DNA of 64,000 bases from a bacterium M00.F.Ca.ET.205.01.1.1 (GCA_004791255.1 SRUQ01000002.1:651050-715049); one strand, 5' to 3'. Counted from the stretch's first letter, positions 8,145-17,099 are shown. Program-made: numbers and translations. The notes: generated by a model not told the origin, from the sequence alone.

Positions 8145-10379
8145 TCAGGCCGCCGAGCGCCGTCCGGGCACCGGAGTTCCAGGCGGCTCATGGCCGAGCG
8201 GCGTCACCAGCGTCAGGTTGGGATAACCGCTCTCGATCAGCTTGACCGCGGCCTGCGTCACCGCGTCATCTGCTTCCAGCATGGACAGGAACACCTCGGT
8301 TGCCTCGCCACCCAGGCGGCTGATGCCTTGCGCGTCGGCGGGCCCGCATTCGACCACCACCAGGTCGTAGGCCGTCGTCAGCGATTGCATGATGATCGGC
8401 AGCCGGTCGGCGGCGCGCATGGCGCGGACCGGATCGGCGGTGCCGACGGGTATCACATGGCAATCGGAATAGAGATCGGCATGGATGACGTCGCTGAACT
8501 GGGCCTGCGAGGCAAGCAGATCGGTGATGCCGGGGAAAAGCCCGCTGTCCAGCATCGGCCGCGAGGCAGCGCCCGAAGCGGTAAGATCGAGCAGCAACAC
8601 GCGCAAGCCAGCGTCGGAAACCTCGCGTGCCACCAGGATCGCCGACGCGGCCGCCTCGTCGCCTTCCGGCGAAACGAAAATGGCGCGCGCCGCACCGCCT
8701 GCAATCAATCTTTCGGCTGCTTTCTCGATGTCGATCTCACCCAGCACTGAAGGCCGCGGCCTGGCTTCGACCACCGGTTCGACCTCCTCGGCAGGTTCAG
8801 CATCTGGAACCGGTTCAGCCCAGGCGGCAGGTTGCACCCGCGGGGCGATAGACGGATCCACCGCCATCGCCGGTTCGGCCGCATCCGCGACCCGGTAGTC
8901 GGGCTCTGGAACCGTCACCTGTTCCGCAGGAGCGACCGGCATCGCCACCTCATCGATGGGTTCCAAACGAGCCCCCCTGGCCGGGCGCATGGCGCGACCC
9001 GAGAAGAGCTCGCGCAGCAGTGTGAACACCGACATGAGCAGCAGCGAAGCGGCAAAGGCCGCGCCGACGATCGGCCCGATCTTGGGGAAGTAGGCCTCGG
9101 TCGGCACCACGGCGCCTGAGGTGATACGGGCGTCCACCGGGACATAGTTGCGGTCCTGGCGGGAGGCCGCCTCGCGGTAGTTGGTCAGGTAGAGTTCGAG
9201 CTGCTGGCGCTTGGCGGCGGCGTCGCGCTGCAGGGCGTCGAGATCGACCTGCTGTTCGCCGGCCTGTGCCGAGGCCGCCTTCAGCGTGTTGACGTCGGCG
9301 ACAAGCTGGGCCTCGCGCGCCTTGGCGGCATCGGCCTGCATCGCCAGGCCCTTCATGATCTTCTGGGCCTCGCTGCGGATCTGCGCGTCGAGATCGGCCA
9401 GTTGCGATTTCGCCGCGCGAACCCGCGGGTGGTTGCCGAGCAATGTCGTCGACAGGTCGGCGATGTTGGAGCGCAACTCGACCTGCCGCTCGCGCAGGCG
9501 CTGGATAAGGTCGGACGACAGCACCTCAGGCAGCGAATCCAGCGAGCCGCCGTTCTGCAGCGCCTTGCGCACGCTCTCAGCGGTGCCTTCGGCAGCGGCC
9601 CGGTTGGCGCGCACCCGCGACAATTCCGTCGTCAGTTCGGCCAGTTGCTGTGTAGCGAGGACCGAGTTGTTGCCGCCCATCAAAAGGTCGGACTGGGAGC
9701 GGTAAGCGGCGACCTTCGCCTCGGCGTCCCTCACCTGCTTCTGCAGGTCTGCGATCTCGGGGGCCAGGAAGTCGGCGGCCGCGGTGTTCGATTCGAGCTT
9801 GGCTGCCCCCTGGCCCGCTATATAGGCGGCGGCAATGGCATCTGGAATGGCGGCCGCGAGCTTGGCATCCTCCGAGGAGAATTCGATGGCGATGATGCGT
9901 GTCTTTTCAACGCCGTAGACGTTGAGCTTCTCGCGCATCTTCTTCAGGACGCGCTCGTCGACCGGAATGTCCATCGGGTCGTTCTTCAGCCCGACCAGGA
10001 CCAGCAGCCGGTTCAGGGCCGACATGTCGACCGTCTCGTCGAATTCGTGCAGTCGCGACAGGTTTAGCTTCTGCGCCACCTGCTTGAGGATCTCGTTGGA
10101 CGAGATGATCTGAACCTGGGTGGCGACGCCCTGCTCGTCGAGGATCGGCTTGTCGCTGTCGGGGTTGGTACTGGCAGGCCGCGTGTAGACGGATTCACGC
10201 GGACTGATCTCCACCTGCGTCTCCGCTTTGTAGTGCTTGGTGGCCAGCGACGCGAGCGCGAACGCCAGCCCCGTCACCACCAGGACGACGACCACAATCC
10301 GCAGCCAGTTCCTCGCGAGACTGGCGAAGAGCTGCCTGAGATCTACATCGACATCTGCGGCCGCGGACTGAACGGACAT
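8145..10379 (-). CDS. Wzc/GumC-like polysaccharide co-polymerase with degenerate ATPase domain
   Basis: The 744-residue protein has the layout of a PCP-2a protein: a Wzz-type N-terminus with a membrane helix at about 27-47, a long periplasmic coiled-coil region (~200-420), a second helix near 440, a Pro/Glu/Ala-rich linker and a BY-kinase-like C-terminal domain. In that domain the Walker A region reads SPEGDEAAAS instead of SPEGGEGKTT, the second motif keeps only LLLDLTASG, and Walker B reads LVVVECGPAD. No tyrosine cluster is at the C-terminus. ATP binding and autophosphorylation are therefore unlikely. It is expected to control polymer length and contact the Wza-like partner encoded divergently. 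Confidence 0.85.
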   Translation of the reverse strand: MSVQSAAADVDVDLRQLFASLARNWLRIVVVVLVVTGLAFALASLATKHYKAETQVEISPRESVYTRPASTNPDSDKPILDEQGVATQVQIISSNEILKQVAQKLNLSRLHEFDETVDMSALNRLLVLVGLKNDPMDIPVDERVLKKMREKLNVYGVEKTRIIAIEFSSEDAKLAAAIPDAIAAAYIAGQGAAKLESNTAAADFLAPEIADLQKQVRDAEAKVAAYRSQSDLLMGGNNSVLATQQLAELTTELSRVRANRAAAEGTAESVRKALQNGGSLDSLPEVLSSDLIQRLRERQVELRSNIADLSTTLLGNHPRVRAAKSQLADLDAQIRSEAQKIMKGLAMQADAAKAREAQLVADVNTLKAASAQAGEQQVDLDALQRDAAAKRQQLELYLTNYREAASRQDRNYVPVDARITSGAVVPTEAYFPKIGPIVGAAFAASLLLMSVFTLLRELFSGRAMRPARGARLEPIDEVAMPVAPAEQVTVPEPDYRVADAAEPAMAVDPSIAPRVQPAAWAEPVPDAEPAEEVEPVVEARPRPSVLGEIDIEKAAERLIAGGAARAIFVSPEGDEAAASAILVAREVSDAGLRVLLLDLTASGAASRPMLDSGLFPGITDLLASQAQFSDVIHADLYSDCHVIPVGTADPVRAMRAADRLPIIMQSLTTAYDLVVVECGPADAQGISRLGGEATEVFLSMLEADDAVTQAAVKLIESGYPNLTLVTPLGHEPPGTPVPGRRSAA

Positions 10380-10637
10380 GCATCCCTACTCCGAATACGG
10401 GGTCGCATGCACCGTAAACAACTATGGTAACTCAGCCGTTAAGACCACGGTAAGCTTCTGTTAGGGGTTTACTGGCCGTCGACAAGCAAATGTGAGTGAA
10501 CCGCAAAACTCTTCTCGGACGACGTCCCACAGGCACGATCCTTTACCGGCCATTAACCCTAACAGGATGATAACGGGCCTCGATCTCAGATGTTTGCCGC
10601 GCCGTCGTGGCGGCCAGCCGAAGGTATGTGTCCGGTC
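10380..10637. promoter_or_regulatory. Divergent control region of the exopolysaccharide locus
   Basis: This 258-bp stretch between the co-polymerase and export lipoprotein genes contains no gene. It carries a long imperfect inverted repeat: CTGTTAGGGGTTTACTGGCC at 10458-10477 and its near-complement GGCCATTAACCCTAACAG at 10548-10565. TTAA-containing blocks also occur at 10438 and 10553. The two arms are 70 bp apart, one towards each promoter, as expected of operator sites for one regulator controlling both directions. The regulator is not identifiable from the sequence. Confidence 0.45.
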
Positions 10638-11201
10638 ATGAAAAGCACTGCTTCCCTCTTTCGCGCGCTGCTTGCCGTATCCATGCTCGCCGGCTGTTCC
10701 AGCTATCGGCCGACGCCGGCTGCCTTCCACGAGGTGCTTGATCAACCCTATCGCCTCGGCGCTGGCGACCGCGTCCGGGTCACCGTGTTCGAGCAGGAAG
10801 GGCTGACCAACACCTACAGCGTCGACCAATCCGGCTACCTCTCCTTCCCGCTGGTCGGCGCCATACCGGCCCGTGGCCACACCGCCCAGCAGATGGAGAA
10901 AGAAATCGCCGACAAATTGCGCCAGGGCTATCTGCGCGACCCCGACGTCTCCGTCGAGATCGACCGCTACCGGCCGATCTTCGTCATGGGCGAAGTCGGC
11001 GCCGCGGGCCAGTATTCCTATGTCCCGGGACTGACGGTGCAGAAGGCCATCGCCATCGCCGGCGGTTTCTCTGCGCGCGCCAACCAGGAGAGCGTCGACA
11101 TCACCCGCGACATCAACGGCAAGGTGATGACCGGCCGCGTGGTCACTTCAGACCCGCTGCTGCCTGGAGATACCGTCTACGTGCGCGAACGCCTGTTCTG
11201 A
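10638..11201 (+). CDS. Wza-like polysaccharide export lipoprotein (OPX)
   Basis: The 187-residue protein begins with a lipoprotein signal peptide (lipobox SMLAGC, Cys20). It has a polysaccharide-export domain (YRLGAGDRVRVTVFEQEGL, then LVGAIPARGHT) and a SLBB-like segment (VMGEVGAAGQYSYVPG). It is about half the length of Wza, so it lacks the C-terminal helix that forms the Wza outer-membrane pore; many rhizobial OPX proteins are like this. ATG 10638 is chosen because it gives a proper signal peptide. It is the first gene of a rightward operon with the GT4, initiating transferase and polymerase genes. Confidence 0.88.
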   Translation: MKSTASLFRALLAVSMLAGCSSYRPTPAAFHEVLDQPYRLGAGDRVRVTVFEQEGLTNTYSVDQSGYLSFPLVGAIPARGHTAQQMEKEIADKLRQGYLRDPDVSVEIDRYRPIFVMGEVGAAGQYSYVPGLTVQKAIAIAGGFSARANQESVDITRDINGKVMTGRVVTSDPLLPGDTVYVRERLF

Positions 11202-11211
11202 CAGACAGCAC

Positions 11212-12342
11212 GTGGCGAACAAGCTCAGGATCGTCCATTGCTTTCGTTCACCTGTCGGAGGAATTTTTCGGCACGTGCGCGACCTGACTGAGGCGCAGGT
11301 CGCCGCCGGCCATTCGGTCGGCATTGTCTGCGATTCGACCACGGGCGGCGAACTCGAGGAACACCTGTTTGCACAGATGAAGGACACGCTGGCGCTTAGC
11401 ATCCATCGTACGCCGATGCAGCGCCATGTCGGGCCGGGCGATCTCGCCTCGGCTTGGCGCACCTACAGGATAATCAAGGAATTGCGGCCGGACGTGCTGC
11501 ATGGGCATGGCGCCAAGGGTGGCGCCTATGCCCGTCTGTTCGGCTCATTGTTGCGGGTATCTAGGTCTCGCGTAGCCCGCCTTTATTCGCCGCATGGCGG
11601 CTCACTCCACTATGACGAGAACACGGCCACCGGAAAACTGTTCTTCGCGCTCGAACGCTTGATGGCCCGCTTCACCGACTGTCTGCTGTTCGTCTCCGAT
11701 TATGAGCGGCGCACCTATCGCAGGAAGGTCGGCGAGCCGCCGGTTGCGAACGCGCTGGTCTACAACGGATTGAGGGCCGCCGAATTCGAGCCGGTGGCCA
11801 CCAGGTCCGACGGGGCGGATCTGCTCTACATCGGCATGATGCGCGACCTCAAGGGCCCAGACATCTTCATCGATGCGCTGGCCGCGGCCGGTCCCCGGCT
11901 CGGCCGGGCGTTGCGAGCAATCATGGTTGGCGACGGCGACGACCTGCCGCGCTATCGCGCACAGGTCAAACGGCTCGGCCTCGAGGACCATGTCCGCTTC
12001 CTGCCGCCGATGCCGGCCCGGGAGGCCTTTGCGCTGGCGGCGCTTGTCGTCGTTCCCTCCCGGGCCGAAGCGATGCCCTATACCGTGCTGGAGACGCTTG
12101 CCGCGGGCAAACCGATGATTGCCACGGCAGTCGGCGGCATACCGGAGATTTTCGGACCAGGCTCCCCAGCCCTGACCCGGCCCGATCCGGCCGAGCTGGC
12201 CGACAAGATCAGCCAGGCGCTGGCCAATCCAGCCGCCTATCGGTACTTGATGCCCGACGGCGCCAGCCTCGAGGCGCGCTTTGGCGCCGATGTAATGGCC
12301 GCAGAGATCGAGAAAGCTTATTTCGCCGCGCTCGACAAGTAG
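11212..12342 (+). CDS. GT4-family glycosyltransferase
   Basis: The 376-residue protein has the GT-B fold pattern of family 4: an N-terminal domain with HCFRSPVGGIFRHVRDLTE and LHGHGAKGGAYARL, and a C-terminal nucleotide-sugar domain with LLYIGMMRDLKGPD, MVGDGDDLP and PSRAEAMPYTVLETLAAG, which has the paired glutamates. It starts at GTG 11212, 10 bp after the export lipoprotein gene. It is the only dedicated chain-extending glycosyltransferase in the locus. It should add a sugar from a nucleotide donor to the lipid-linked intermediate; donor and linkage are not predictable. Confidence 0.88.
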   Translation: MANKLRIVHCFRSPVGGIFRHVRDLTEAQVAAGHSVGIVCDSTTGGELEEHLFAQMKDTLALSIHRTPMQRHVGPGDLASAWRTYRIIKELRPDVLHGHGAKGGAYARLFGSLLRVSRSRVARLYSPHGGSLHYDENTATGKLFFALERLMARFTDCLLFVSDYERRTYRRKVGEPPVANALVYNGLRAAEFEPVATRSDGADLLYIGMMRDLKGPDIFIDALAAAGPRLGRALRAIMVGDGDDLPRYRAQVKRLGLEDHVRFLPPMPAREAFALAALVVVPSRAEAMPYTVLETLAAGKPMIATAVGGIPEIFGPGSPALTRPDPAELADKISQALANPAAYRYLMPDGASLEARFGADVMAAEIEKAYFAALDK

Positions 12343-12429
12343 TCCAAGCCATTCCAAAGCCGCGCGTTGTTTCAAGGGTTTCTTAGCTCTCTTTTGCTAT
12401 TTCCTCGGGGGAAGCTTGCGGACGGTTCC

Positions 12430-13965
12430 ATGGACGAGATCGACCCCGCGCATCGCTTTTCAGCAGATGCGGTGCGTAAATTTGACACCCCGACCGATGG
12501 CGCCGCGCCCGGCGGCATGAACGATGTCGCCCGCCAGGTCGCTTCGCAATACCGGCGCGATACGATGTCGCCGATCATGGTCAGCGGCGTCCTGCGCATG
12601 ATCGAATTCGCGGTGCTGTTCCTGTCCGGGCTATGCGTCTATTTCTACTATGTCGGCTTCTTCAACTATCTCGCCTGGCAATACCCGCTGACGATCGCGT
12701 CCGCGTCGTTCCTCGCCGTGGTGCTGCTCGACGTCAGCGACTGCTACCAGGTCGTCTCGCTGATGCGGCCGATCGCCAATCTTGGCCGCATCTTCGTGGT
12801 GTGGGCCGGCACCTTCGCCCTGATGGCATTGACGGCTTTCGCCGTGAAGATTTCAGAAGACTATTCGCGCCTGTTCTTCGGCACCTGGTTCGTGTTCGGC
12901 TTCGTTCTCATCTTCGGCCTCAGACTGGTGATGTCGAAGCTGATCCGGCGCTGGGCGCGCGATGGCCGCATGGAGAGGCGCGCCGTCATCGTCGGCGGCG
13001 GCAAAGCCGCGGAAGTGCTGATCCGCTCGGTGGAGAAGCAGCCCTACAACGACATCCGCATCTGCGGCATTTTCGACGACCGCGGCGACAAGCGCTCGCC
13101 GCCCATCGTGGCCGGCTATCCCAAGCTCGGCACCATTTCGGAGCTGATCGAGTTTGCCCGTATCGCGCGCATCGACATGCTGATCGTGTCGCTGCCGCTA
13201 ACCGCCGAATCGCGCGTGCTGCAACTGCTGAAGAAGCTGTGGGTGCTGCCGGTCGACATCCGGCTGTCGGCGCATTCGAACGCGCTGCAGTTTCGCCCGC
13301 GCTCCTATTCCTACATCGGCTCGGTGCCGATGCTCGACATTTTCGACAGGCCGATCAACGACTGGGATTCGGTTGCCAAGCGCGCCTTCGACATCGTCTT
13401 CAGCCTCATCGGCATCGTGGTGTTCTCGCCGGTGATGCTGGCGACCGCCATCGCCATCAAGCTCGACAGCAAGGGTCCGGTCCTGTTCAAGCAGAAGCGG
13501 CACGGCTTCAACAACGAGATCATCGAGGTCTACAAGTTCCGTTCCATGTACACCGACAGGTCCGACCCGACCGCCAAGCAGACAGTGACCAAGAACGATC
13601 CCCGCGTCACCCGGGTCGGGCGCATCATCCGCAAGACCTCGATTGACGAACTGCCGCAATTCTTCAACTCTTTGTTCGGCTCGCTGTCGCTGATCGGTCC
13701 GCGTCCGCACGCCATTGCCGCGCAGTCACACAACCTGCTCTACAACGAGGTGGTCGACGGCTATTTCGCCCGCCACAAGGTCAAGCCCGGCGTCACCGGC
13801 TGGGCGCAGATCAACGGTTGGCGCGGCGAGATGGACACCAATGAGAAGATCCGAATGCGGACCGAATACGACCTCTACTACATCGAGAACTGGTCGCTGC
13901 TGTTCGATTTGCGGATCCTGTTCCTGACGCCGATCCGGCTGCTCAACACGGAAAACGCCTATTGA
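12430..13965 (+). CDS. Undecaprenyl-phosphate sugar phosphotransferase (WcaJ/ExoY type)
   Basis: The 511-residue protein has four to five N-terminal membrane helices, a Rossmann-like middle (RRAVIVGGGKAAEVLI) and the C-terminal bacterial sugar transferase domain (about residues 317-511) with KRAFDIVFSLIG, VYKFRSM, TSIDELPQF, LIGPRPHA and KPGVTGWAQINGWRG. It starts polymer synthesis by moving a hexose-1-phosphate onto undecaprenyl phosphate. ATG 12430 is preferred over TTG 12367, which has no ribosome-binding site. Its stop overlaps the start of the next gene by four bases, indicating translational coupling. Confidence 0.92.
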   Translation: MDEIDPAHRFSADAVRKFDTPTDGAAPGGMNDVARQVASQYRRDTMSPIMVSGVLRMIEFAVLFLSGLCVYFYYVGFFNYLAWQYPLTIASASFLAVVLLDVSDCYQVVSLMRPIANLGRIFVVWAGTFALMALTAFAVKISEDYSRLFFGTWFVFGFVLIFGLRLVMSKLIRRWARDGRMERRAVIVGGGKAAEVLIRSVEKQPYNDIRICGIFDDRGDKRSPPIVAGYPKLGTISELIEFARIARIDMLIVSLPLTAESRVLQLLKKLWVLPVDIRLSAHSNALQFRPRSYSYIGSVPMLDIFDRPINDWDSVAKRAFDIVFSLIGIVVFSPVMLATAIAIKLDSKGPVLFKQKRHGFNNEIIEVYKFRSMYTDRSDPTAKQTVTKNDPRVTRVGRIIRKTSIDELPQFFNSLFGSLSLIGPRPHAIAAQSHNLLYNEVVDGYFARHKVKPGVTGWAQINGWRGEMDTNEKIRMRTEYDLYYIENWSLLFDLRILFLTPIRLLNTENAY

Positions 13966-15206
13966 GCGCGATCAGCCATGATCTGCCGCGCGCGGCAATC
14001 AACGCCAAGCTGACCGCACTGATTTCCTCCGCTGCGGTCGGGCTCGGCATTCTGCTGTCCGGCTTCGTCATCAGCGAGCCCGCGCCCTACGAACTCTACA
14101 TGGCCGGGCTGATCGCGGTCTGGGCGCTTTTCGGCCTCAGGATATCGCGCGCGGCGACGCCGCTGCTGGTGCTTCTGGTGACGATGAACATCGGCGGCAT
14201 GATCTCGATGACGCAGATGTCGGACCTCGCCAACACACCGCTCTATCTGGCCGTGTCGCTGTTCCTGGCCTTCAGCGCGGTGTTTTTCGCCTCGGTCACC
14301 GCCGTGCAACCCAGCCTCTACCGGCTGATCTTCATCGCCTATGTGATCTCGGCGGTGATGACGTCGCTGCTCGGCATAGCGGGCTATTTCCATGTCTTCC
14401 CCGGCGCCGAGATGTTCACCAAATATGACCGTGCCGCCGGCGCCTTCCAGGATCCGAACGTGTTCGGGCCGTTCCTTGTGCTGCCCGGCATCTATCTGCT
14501 CTACCTCTTGCTGACCAGCCCGGTGACGCGCATGCCGTTGCTGGCTGCACCGCTGCTTATCATTTCGTCGGGCATCTTCTTCTCCTTCTCGCGCGGCGCC
14601 TGGGGCATGTTCGCCGTGTCGGCGGTCCTGCTCACCGGCTGCCTGTTCCTGCAGAGCAACAGCGGCAAATTCCGGCTGCGGGTCGTGATCATGACGGTCG
14701 CGGCGCTGTCGCTGCTGACGATCGCCATGATCGTCATCCTGCAACTGCCCGGGGTGGCGGAGATGTTTTCCAACCGCGCCCATCTCGAACAGAGCTACGA
14801 CACCGCTCGCCTTGGCCGTTTCGCCCGCTACACGATCGGCTTCCAGATGGCGATGGAGCACCCGTTCGGTATCGGCCCGCTGGTGTTTGGCACGATCTTC
14901 GGTGAGGACACGCATGACATCTGGCTGAAAATGCTGATGGATTATGGCTGGCTCGGCTTCGTCTCGTTCGTGACGCTCGTCGTGTGGACGATATCGGCGG
15001 GATTCCGCATCCTTTTGCGCGACCGGCCGTGGCAGCCCTATCTGTTGTGCGCCTATGTCGCCTTCATCGGCAATATCGGGCTCGGCACCTTCATCGACAT
15101 CGACCACTGGCGCCACATGTATCTGCTGCTTGGGCTGGTCTGGGGCGCAATCGCGCTGGAATACCGCCATCAGCGGCAGTTGCTGCCGATCACGGCGGGA
15201 AGGTGA
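13962..15206 (+). CDS. Wzy/O-antigen-ligase-like polymerase membrane protein
   Basis: The 414-residue, very hydrophobic protein has about 10-11 helices and a larger loop holding FSNRAHLEQSYDTARLGRF. This resembles the Wzy_C/WaaL fold, in which a periplasmic loop with conserved Arg and His acts on the lipid-linked sugar; HPFGIGPLVFG is a typical short motif. It probably starts at TTG 13962 inside the stop of the preceding gene (TTGA overlap). It is the last gene of the operon and the likely polymerase. No Wzx flippase gene is seen in the locus, which must then be elsewhere or replaced. Confidence 0.83.
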   Translation: MSAISHDLPRAAINAKLTALISSAAVGLGILLSGFVISEPAPYELYMAGLIAVWALFGLRISRAATPLLVLLVTMNIGGMISMTQMSDLANTPLYLAVSLFLAFSAVFFASVTAVQPSLYRLIFIAYVISAVMTSLLGIAGYFHVFPGAEMFTKYDRAAGAFQDPNVFGPFLVLPGIYLLYLLLTSPVTRMPLLAAPLLIISSGIFFSFSRGAWGMFAVSAVLLTGCLFLQSNSGKFRLRVVIMTVAALSLLTIAMIVILQLPGVAEMFSNRAHLEQSYDTARLGRFARYTIGFQMAMEHPFGIGPLVFGTIFGEDTHDIWLKMLMDYGWLGFVSFVTLVVWTISAGFRILLRDRPWQPYLLCAYVAFIGNIGLGTFIDIDHWRHMYLLLGLVWGAIALEYRHQRQLLPITAGR

Positions 15207-15287
15207 AAACCATCGCGTCTTGAAGGTCTGGCTGATCTGGCCGAGCACCCGGCCAAGGCGGACTTCGGGGGAAAGTCCTATTTCAAA

Positions 15288-15364
<77 letters not shown>

Positions 15365-15473
15365 GACCGGTCGCGATGTATCTTGATAACCCCGCTCGGG
15401 TCAACCGAATTCGGCGACGATCGCGCATGTAGATTCCAGATGCCGGCGGGCCTTGCGGTGCCGATGTCTGTGG

Positions 15474-15935
15474 CTATCTCTGGCACACATCGACCCATTC
15501 CGCACCGACGAGATCGGCCATGCGCTGTGGCGCGATGCGCATCGCCGCATTGGTTGCGCCGGCTGCCGGGACGACCTCTTCGAAGATCCGTAGCGATTCG
15601 TCGCAATAGATCGGCAGCGGCGCGGGCAGACCGAACGGGCAGACGCCGCCCGGCGGATGGCTCGTTGCTGCGACAACTTCCGCGGCGTCCAGCATGCGCG
15701 GCTTGCCGGCGAACCGGTCCTTGAATTTGCGGTTGTCCAGCCTGGCGATGCCAGAGGTCACCACCAGCATGGTCTTGTCGCCGACGCGCAGGCAGATCGT
15801 CTTGGCAATCTGCGCCGGCAATACGCCATGCGCCTCGGCGGCCAGCGCCACTGTCGCCGAACTCACTTCGGTCACGATGACATCGATGTCGGGGGCGTGG
15901 CTGGCGAAGAAAGCGCGAACTGATTCCAGGCTCAT
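15474..15935 (-). CDS. YbaK/EbsC-family aminoacyl-tRNA deacylase
   Basis: The 153-residue protein is a complete YbaK domain: SSATVALAAEAHGV, QIAKTICLRVG with the conserved lysine, LDNRKFKDRF, and HPPGGVCPFGL near residue 95-105. Free-standing members clear wrong amino acids, such as Cys or Ala, from tRNA-Pro. The start at 15935 was chosen because the conserved domain begins there; an upstream ATG only adds unrelated sequence. It lies about 110 bp upstream of the tRNA-Pro(GGG) gene on the same strand, which fits its presumed substrate, though adjacency alone proves nothing. Confidence 0.85.
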   Translation of the reverse strand: MSLESVRAFFASHAPDIDVIVTEVSSATVALAAEAHGVLPAQIAKTICLRVGDKTMLVVTSGIARLDNRKFKDRFAGKPRMLDAAEVVAATSHPPGGVCPFGLPAPLPIYCDESLRIFEEVVPAAGATNAAMRIAPQRMADLVGAEWVDVCQR

Positions 15936-16033
15936 GTCGAAAACTCGCGGTTCAAAATCGATGGCGCGGCCAATCCGGCCGAAGCGACCATAAACACGCG
16001 CCAGCGGCACACCGGCAAGCTGCCACGGAAGAA

Positions 16034-16070
16034 CAAAAACCCGCCAAGGTCCATCCCCGGCGGGTTTTTG
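16034..16070. terminator. Bidirectional hairpin terminator
   Basis: Arms CAAAAACCCGCC and GGCGGGTTTTTG face each other across a 13-nt loop. T-runs on both strands make it usable from either side. It follows the stop of the leftward XRE gene at 16092. Confidence 0.8.
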
Positions 16071-16091
16071 ACTGTGTCCCCGACGCTGGCG

Positions 16092-16376
16092 TTACAGTGC
16101 GGGGCGACCTTGCGCGGCCTGCGCCTGCACGGTCGAGCCGATCAGGGTCTCCTGCGGAAGCCGAAGCGCGGACGCAATACGACGCAGCTTCGACGGATCC
16201 GCGGACCTGCCGCTCTCGATGTCCTCGATCTCTTCGATCGACAGACCGCACGTCAGGGAAAGTTCCTCCACACTGTATCCCCGGGTTTCCCGGATGGTTC
16301 TGAGGGCGCTATGGCCCTGCCCGACTTCGCTGGCAACCAGGTCCGAGAGGGGCGCGTTCTTTGCACTGTGGGGCAT
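16092..16376 (-). CDS. Small XRE-family helix-turn-helix protein
   Basis: The 94-residue protein is little more than a Cro/CI-type DNA-binding domain (residues ~25-80): IRETRGYSVEELSLTCGL, SIEEIEDIESGR, and LRRIASALRLPQETLIG. There is no sensor domain. It stands alone between the deacylase gene and a decayed gene, with a terminator just downstream. The regulated genes are unknown; autoregulation and control of the neighbouring small secreted proteins are both possible. Confidence 0.75.
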   Translation of the reverse strand: MPHSAKNAPLSDLVASEVGQGHSALRTIRETRGYSVEELSLTCGLSIEEIEDIESGRSADPSKLRRIASALRLPQETLIGSTVQAQAAQGRPAL

Positions 16377-16653
16377 TTGGCAACTCCGTTAGCTGAAAGA
16401 GTTTGATAAAATGGTGTTGCCTGAGACGGGCGGGACCATGCCCGCTCGGCGACCATTTGCCAAGTCCCAAACCGACCGTCACGGCATCGTGAAGCGAGCG
16501 CCTGTGCGGCCATTCCGTTCACACGCGGGGATCAAATTGTTTTGAACGTCGGAGGGCCCTTTTGCCCGACAGTTCCGGCCCGCCCGTTCGTTATCCAGAC
16601 GTCGCTGGCTAACCACAGGCTTTCGGTCGGCTCGCCCCGGAAGGATTGCTCCA

Positions 16654-16886
16654 ATGAGCGTGAAGATATTCATCGTCGTGCTCGGCACGATTTCCACCTT
16701 CTCCATCGCCGGCCTAGGTGCCGTTCGAGCGGCGGACACGCTGCGCTTGCGAGGCACGGTGGTCAGTTCCGACGCGTCCCTGCTGACGGTGAAGGACCGA
16801 CAGGGCGGCACGGATGCGGGGGCGATGGCACGCTGAATGCAGACCGCGTCGTAGTCGGCAATAACGGCGTGGTTCCGCCGATGTAG
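16654..16886 (+). pseudogene. Internally deleted secreted protein (DUF5666-like)
   Basis: The N-terminus is intact: a signal peptide ending in AVRAADT followed by LRLRGTVVSSDASLLTVKD, the start of a small beta-barrel repeat protein common in mesorhizobia and often labelled DUF5666-like or, wrongly, a metal ABC permease. The intact protein, as I recall it, has about 190 residues and ends in a segment like DGSLTASRVVVGKDGVVPPM. Here the frame stops at 16836, but in another frame the sequence continues as DGTLNADRVVVGNNGVVPPM to 16886. So head and tail are joined by a frame-shifting deletion of the middle. Confidence 0.65.
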
Positions 16887-17099
16887 ACCAGCGGACGCAA
16901 CCTCGACATTCCACCTTCCTGCGCTCACAGGCGGTGTGCGCCGAGCCAGGCGCGTGCTGTATGTGAGCCCAGACACACTCCGGAAACAAAAATCTACAAT
17001 CGAGAAAAACTGACGAAAAAATTCGGGAGCGTAATCCCAGGCGCGGCGGTCGGGTTATCGACCCGATCTATATCTGCCCGCTAAACAAGGAGACGATCC

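Noticed and set aside
10380..10637. FMN, glycine or other riboswitch in long leaders (also checked upstream of glyA, ribD and ctaA)
   Set aside because: None of the conserved cores that I know, such as the FMN RFN element, could be found in these regions.
13959..15248. Minus-strand frame of 429 codons opposite the polymerase gene
   Set aside because: It consists mainly of Arg, His, Gln and Asp, the antisense of a hydrophobic protein gene.
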